7,884 nucleotides of DNA from the NCBI GenBank assembly GCA_022710245.1, contig JAKLHH010000317.1:1-7884 (forward strand). Reading direction: 5' to 3'. Shown here piece after piece: positions 4,836 through 7,884 of the stretch. The notes beneath the pieces were generated by a model. It was not told where the DNA came from. It did no database searches and saw nothing but the letters and a program-made list of their open reading frames with translations. The stretch's first letter is position 1, and the number at the start of each line of letters is the position of its first letter. Source of the DNA: Myxococcota bacterium. Lineage in GTDB: Bacteria; Myxococcota; Polyangia; GCA-2747355; JAKLHH01. Made by a program: the position numbers and the translations under genes.

Positions 4836-6832
4836 GTCCGCTCCCTTCGCGAGCGCGCGGGCTCTGGCTCGTGCCCGGCGAGGTACCGCCAGCGCCCCGG
4901 CCGCGGCCTCGCGCGGGGCAGCGCGCCGGCCAGGGCCCGGTACGCCTCGGGCGAGACGCGCCGCTCCTCGTAGATCAGCGAGGACCAGAGCTCCTCCTCG
5001 CGGGCCACCGAGCGCTCGGCGACGCGCGCCACGTGGAAGCGCGCGGCGGCGGTCCGCCAGGCCGCGCCCGGCACCCGCGGCGGCCTCGCGCCGGCGAGCT
5101 CGCGGAAGATCCCGGGCCCGAAGCGGGCGTACCAGAGCATGCTGTGGGCCGTGGAGAGGGCGCCGGCCCAGGGGTAGGGACGCAGCCGCCACCCCCGCGC
5201 GAGCTCGCCCACCGCGTCGTCGATCTCCAGGCGATCGTCGTCGCTCTTGGCCGGGCGGCGCTCCTCGAAGAAGAGGCCCGTGCCGAGCTGGTCGCCCTCG
5301 ACGCGCCAGAGCTCGCGCACCCCGAACTCGCCTGGCCGCGCCGCGACCCGCGAGCCGCGGGTGAGCGCGAACTCGCCGCAGATGAAGAGCGAGACCTGCT
5401 CGCGGAGCGCCTCGACGAAGCCCAGCGTGGCGAGCGCCTCGGCGCGCGTCTCGGTGGGGAAGTCGGTGAGGCACATCAGCTCGGCGGCGATCCCGGCGCG
5501 CGCCAGGTTGCCGATGGCCCCGCGCATCTCGTCGACGGTGATGCCCTTGTCGATCAGCCGGAGCAGCCGCGGCGAGGCCGACTCCACTCCGAGCGAGACG
5601 CTGAGCGCGCCGCCCGCGGCGAGCTCCCGGCACTCGGCCTCTCCCCAGCAGCGCTCGGGCCGGAGGTCGGTCGACCAGCGCACCGGGTCGCCCCCCACCT
5701 CGTGACCGGCGCGCGCGAAGGCGAGCAGGGTGCGCGGCGCGACCGAGTCCTGCGAGAGGTAGAAGAGCCGGCACCCGTGCTGGCGCGCGAGCGCCGCGAC
5801 CTGCGCGCGCGCCGCGGCGGGGGGCCGCTCCCGGTAGCAGGCGGTCCCGCGCGCGGTGAGCCCGTAGTGGCAGAACGCGCAGCGGCCCCAGTAGCAGCCC
5901 CGGGAGAGGTCGAACGGCAGCACCGGCTCGGGCGAGAGGTAGCGCTCGAGGGGCAGCCCGGCGAAGTCCGGCGGCGGCAGGGTGGCCAGGTCGCGGCCCT
6001 CGGCCCCGGCGATGACGCCGCGCGGCCGCTGCCCGCGCTCGAGCTCGCGCGCCAGCTCGACCAGGGCGTCCTCGCCCTCGAAGAGGACCGCGGCGTCGAA
6101 GGGACCGAGCGCGTCCGCCCGCGCGCCAGGGTCGAGCCCGACGAGGAGCTGGGTGAGCGCCGGCCCGCCCGCGACGATGGCGAGCCCGGGGCGCGCGCGG
6201 CGCAGCGCCGCGGCGAGCGAGTAGGCGGGCTGCAGCTGGCCCGGGAAGACGATGGAGATCCCGACCAGCCCGACCAGCCCGGCCTCGCACAGCCGCTCGC
6301 CGAGCTCGGCGAAGTAGCCGTGGAACGGGTCGCGCTCTGGCTGCGCGTCCGCCTCGATGGCGGCCAGGGAGAGGAGGGCGAAGGGCGTGCGGTACTCGCG
6401 GAAGGAGAGCTCCAGTGGGTGGTGGGCGGCGCTGATCAGGCGGAGCGCGCTCTCGACGGTGACGACCGCCGCCTCGTAGCGCGGCGGATCATAGAACCGG
6501 GCGCCGCTCGCGTCGCGCAGGGTGGCGAGCGCCTCCTCGATGGCGGCGGGGGCGGCGGCCGCGTCCCCGCGGGCAGACCAGAGCGCGGAGTAGGCGAGCT
6601 GCTGTTCGTGATCCAGCGAGGGGAGCCGGTCGAGGCGCGCGAGCTCGCGCTCGACGCGGGCGGCCAGCGCGGCGAGCGCCCCCGGGCGCAGCAGCCGGTC
6701 GCAGGCCTCGACGTTCGCGTCGACCAGCTCCACCTCGTGCCCGGCGGCGCGCAGGCTGGCGGCGAGCACCGGGAGCGCCACGTAGGGCGCCGTCGGGTCG
6801 CAGGTCGGGGGGTAGATGAGGGCTACCTTCAC
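4832..6832 (-). CDS. B12-binding-domain radical SAM protein
   Basis: This encodes 666 residues from a GTG at 6832, preceded by AAGGT with a 7-nt gap. The start gives VKVALIYPPT, the first strand of a cobalamin-binding Rossmann domain, so nothing is missing. The N-terminal domain continues with LPVLAASLRAAGHEVELVDAN (20-40, the family's usual helix-strand), a family-specific insert (about 45-165), then GLVGISIVFPGQL (187-199), IVAGGPALT (219-227) and LFEGEDALVEL (250-260). It lacks the DxHxxG histidine motif, as most B12-dependent radical SAM enzymes do. The radical SAM domain starts near 300, and SRGCYWGRCAFC places the 4Fe-4S cysteines at 313, 318 and 321 (Cx4Cx2C spacing). STDLRPE (387-393) and SLGVESAS (413-420) mark later barrel strands. 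The C-terminal region (about 500-666) is not recognised. Relatives do methylations, rearrangements or peptide (RiPP) modification; no precursor peptide was found, so no substrate is assigned. First gene of the operon with the methylase. Confidence 0.92.
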   Translation of the reverse strand: MKVALIYPPTCDPTAPYVALPVLAASLRAAGHEVELVDANVEACDRLLRPGALAALAARVERELARLDRLPSLDHEQQLAYSALWSARGDAAAAPAAIEEALATLRDASGARFYDPPRYEAAVVTVESALRLISAAHHPLELSFREYRTPFALLSLAAIEADAQPERDPFHGYFAELGERLCEAGLVGLVGISIVFPGQLQPAYSLAAALRRARPGLAIVAGGPALTQLLVGLDPGARADALGPFDAAVLFEGEDALVELARELERGQRPRGVIAGAEGRDLATLPPPDFAGLPLERYLSPEPVLPFDLSRGCYWGRCAFCHYGLTARGTACYRERPPAAARAQVAALARQHGCRLFYLSQDSVAPRTLLAFARAGHEVGGDPVRWSTDLRPERCWGEAECRELAAGGALSVSLGVESASPRLLRLIDKGITVDEMRGAIGNLARAGIAAELMCLTDFPTETRAEALATLGFVEALREQVSLFICGEFALTRGSRVAARPGEFGVRELWRVEGDQLGTGLFFEERRPAKSDDDRLEIDDAVGELARGWRLRPYPWAGALSTAHSMLWYARFGPGIFRELAGARPPRVPGAAWRTAAARFHVARVAERSVAREEELWSSLIYEERRVSPEAYRALAGALPRARPRPGRWRYLAGHEPEPARSRRERT

Positions 6833-6932
6833 GGGGGTGACCTTACCACGCCGCGCGCGGCCAACAATGGCGGTTGCCGGCTCCCCGACCGCGCCAGGAC
6901 GGATCTCCGGTCACGCCCGCTGGCTCAACCGA

Positions 6933-6960
6933 TCGACAATCGTGGCCGGTGGTCTAGAAT
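6933..6960 (+). promoter_or_regulatory. Sigma-70-like promoter for the cytochrome-barrel gene
   Basis: TCGACA (6933-6938) and TAGAAT (6955-6960) each match consensus at five of six positions, with 16 bp between them. Transcription would start near 6967 and give a leader of about 27 nt. In such GC-rich DNA a pair this good is unlikely by chance. The rest of the 161-bp divergent gap (6833-6993) shows no clear promoter for the radical SAM operon, although one must lie there or further upstream. Confidence 0.62.
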
Positions 6961-6993
6961 GCAGCGGGAACAAGCCCATCCGTCGGAGTCCTC

Positions 6994-7884
6994 ATGCCCC
7001 ACCCACGAGCCTGGCTCCTCCTCCTCTGGCCGCTGCTGGCCGCAGCGCCGGCGCGCGCGGGGAACCCTCAGGTGCACTCACCGCACCCACCGCAGCGCAG
7101 CGCCGCGCAGATCTTCAGCGCGGCCTGCGCGAGCTGCCACGGCCCACACGGCCGCGGCGCCGAGCGCAGCGTCCTCGGCTTCGCCGTCCGCCTCCCCGAC
7201 TTCACCGACTGCAACTTCAGCACCCGCGAGCGCGCGCACGACTGGACCGGCATCGTCACTCACGGCGGGCCCACCCGCCGCTTCGACAAGCTGATGCCCG
7301 CCTTCGGCGACGCGCTGAGCGACGCCGAGATCGCGCGCGTCGTCGAGCACGCGCGCACGTTCTGCCGGGAGCAGCGCTCCTGGCCGCGGGGCGAGCTCAA
7401 CTTCCCGCGCGCGCTGATGACCGAGAAGGCCTTCCCCGAGGACGAGCTGGTGCTCACCAGCGCCATCGCGACGCGGGGGCAGGGCGCGGTGGAGAGCAAG
7501 CTGATCTTCGAGGCGCGCGTCGCCTCGCGGGGGCAGCTCGAGCTCGTGCTCCCCTTCACCGTGCACGAGCTCGACGAGGGCGGCTGGACCGCCGGCGTCG
7601 GGGACCTCACGCTCGGCACCAAGTGGGCGCTCCTCTTCAGCCACCGCACCGGCTCCATCCTCTCCCTCGCCGGCGAGGTGATCCTGCCGACGGGGAACAA
7701 GGACAAGGGGCTCGGCAAGGGGCTGGTCCTCTTCGAGCCGTTCCTCTCCTTTGGCCAGCGCCTCCCCGCCGACTGCTTCTTCCAGCTCCAGACGGGCGTG
7801 GAGCTCTCCACGGACCCGGAGAGGTCGGCGCACGAGGCGTTCTGGCGCGTCGCGCTCGGCACCACCATCCACCACGCCCGCTTC
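6994..7884 (+). CDS. Exported monoheme cytochrome c fused to a putative outer-membrane beta-barrel (3' end beyond window)
   Basis: The frame is open from the ATG at 6994, 5 nt after GGAG, to the right edge: 297 residues with no stop. Residues 1-22 are a Sec signal peptide (MPHPRAWLLLLWPLL core, likely cleavage after APARA). The class I-like cytochrome domain spans about 36-125, with heme motif CASCH (45-49) in FSAACASCHGPHGRG and Met101 in KLMPAFGDALSDAEI as the probable sixth ligand. Two further cysteines (73, 124) could form a disulfide. From about 150 the sequence changes to alternating polar/hydrophobic strands: KLIFEARVA, LELVLPFTV, GVGDLTLGTKWALLF (201-215), LSLAGEVILPTGN (223-235), LFEPFLSFGQ. 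The GxGDLTLGxK and LPTGN patterns resemble the MetA-pathway/phenol-degradation family of outer-membrane barrels (PF13557-like). A barrel with a periplasmic heme domain could move electrons or a substrate at the outer membrane; that is inference. The gene diverges from the radical SAM operon. Confidence 0.8.
   Translation, partial: MPHPRAWLLLLWPLLAAAPARAGNPQVHSPHPPQRSAAQIFSAACASCHGPHGRGAERSVLGFAVRLPDFTDCNFSTRERAHDWTGIVTHGGPTRRFDKLMPAFGDALSDAEIARVVEHARTFCREQRSWPRGELNFPRALMTEKAFPEDELVLTSAIATRGQGAVESKLIFEARVASRGQLELVLPFTVHELDEGGWTAGVGDLTLGTKWALLFSHRTGSILSLAGEVILPTGNKDKGLGKGLVLFEPFLSFGQRLPADCFFQLQTGVELSTDPERSAHEAFWRVALGTTIHHARF

Noticed and set aside
3078..4973. A 631-residue open frame on the plus strand, antisense to the methylase
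   Set aside because: The opposite strand carries clear methylase motifs (DPFCGSGT, SPPY). The repeat portion stays open in all frames because its period is a multiple of three.
4836..6290. Extending the methylase upstream in its own frame to make a 1051-residue protein
   Set aside because: The added part is out of frame with the well-supported radical SAM gene and is Arg/Ala-rich nonsense. The ATG at 4835 has a good Shine-Dalgarno and an ATGA overlap.
4391..7294. A 967-residue open frame on the plus strand
   Set aside because: It runs antisense to both the radical SAM and methylase genes, has low-complexity composition rich in Arg, Gly, Ala and Glu, and matches no domain I know. It is an antisense shadow kept open by GC bias and by the 63-bp repeat.
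7078..7875. A 265-residue minus-strand frame at the right edge (and a 202-residue frame inside it)
   Set aside because: Both are antisense to the cytochrome-barrel gene, whose signal peptide, CASCH motif and promoter identify the coding strand.

Overview
This window looks like chromosome from a very GC-rich, Gram-negative bacterium. A deltaproteobacterial or myxobacterial lineage (Myxococcota, Polyangia-like) fits best, but that is an inference. It rests on the strong G/C bias at third codon positions, long spurious open frames on both strands, a lipoprotein joining a thrombospondin-3-like calcium-binding repeat to a CAP domain, and a secreted c-type cytochrome joined to an apparent outer-membrane barrel. 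No rRNA, tRNA, CRISPR array, transposase, integrase or phage gene was seen.

Layout from left to right. The 3' end of a small DUF4870/Tic20-like membrane protein gene (+) enters from the left edge and converges on a CAP-domain lipoprotein gene (-, 378-1160). Next is a complete MFS transporter of the anion:cation symporter type (-, 1293-2570). Its upstream region holds a good ribosome-binding site and a cluster of dyad-symmetric, operator-like elements. A 564-bp gene-free stretch (2571-3134) then carries those elements plus two further repeat systems: a ten-unit array of about 17 bp, and three palindromic modules spaced 52-53 bp apart.

To the right lies a two-gene operon on the minus strand, read right to left. 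A B12-binding-domain radical SAM protein (4832-6832, GTG start) is followed by a DNA methylase-like protein (3135-4835). They overlap as ATGA, so translation is probably coupled. The N-terminal tail of the methylase is encoded by a 63-bp minisatellite (21-residue period). Divergent from this operon, across a 161-bp gap with a clear sigma-70-like promoter, is an exported monoheme cytochrome c joined to what looks like an outer-membrane beta-barrel (6994 to the right edge, open at the 3' end).

The radical SAM and methylase genes very likely act from one transcript, although their joint role is not known. The transporter and CAP genes may be co-transcribed (132-bp gap), but nothing ties their functions together. 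The best leads for new biology are the radical SAM/methylase pair with its repeat-encoded tail, the cytochrome-barrel fusion, and the structured intergenic repeats between 2721 and 3083.
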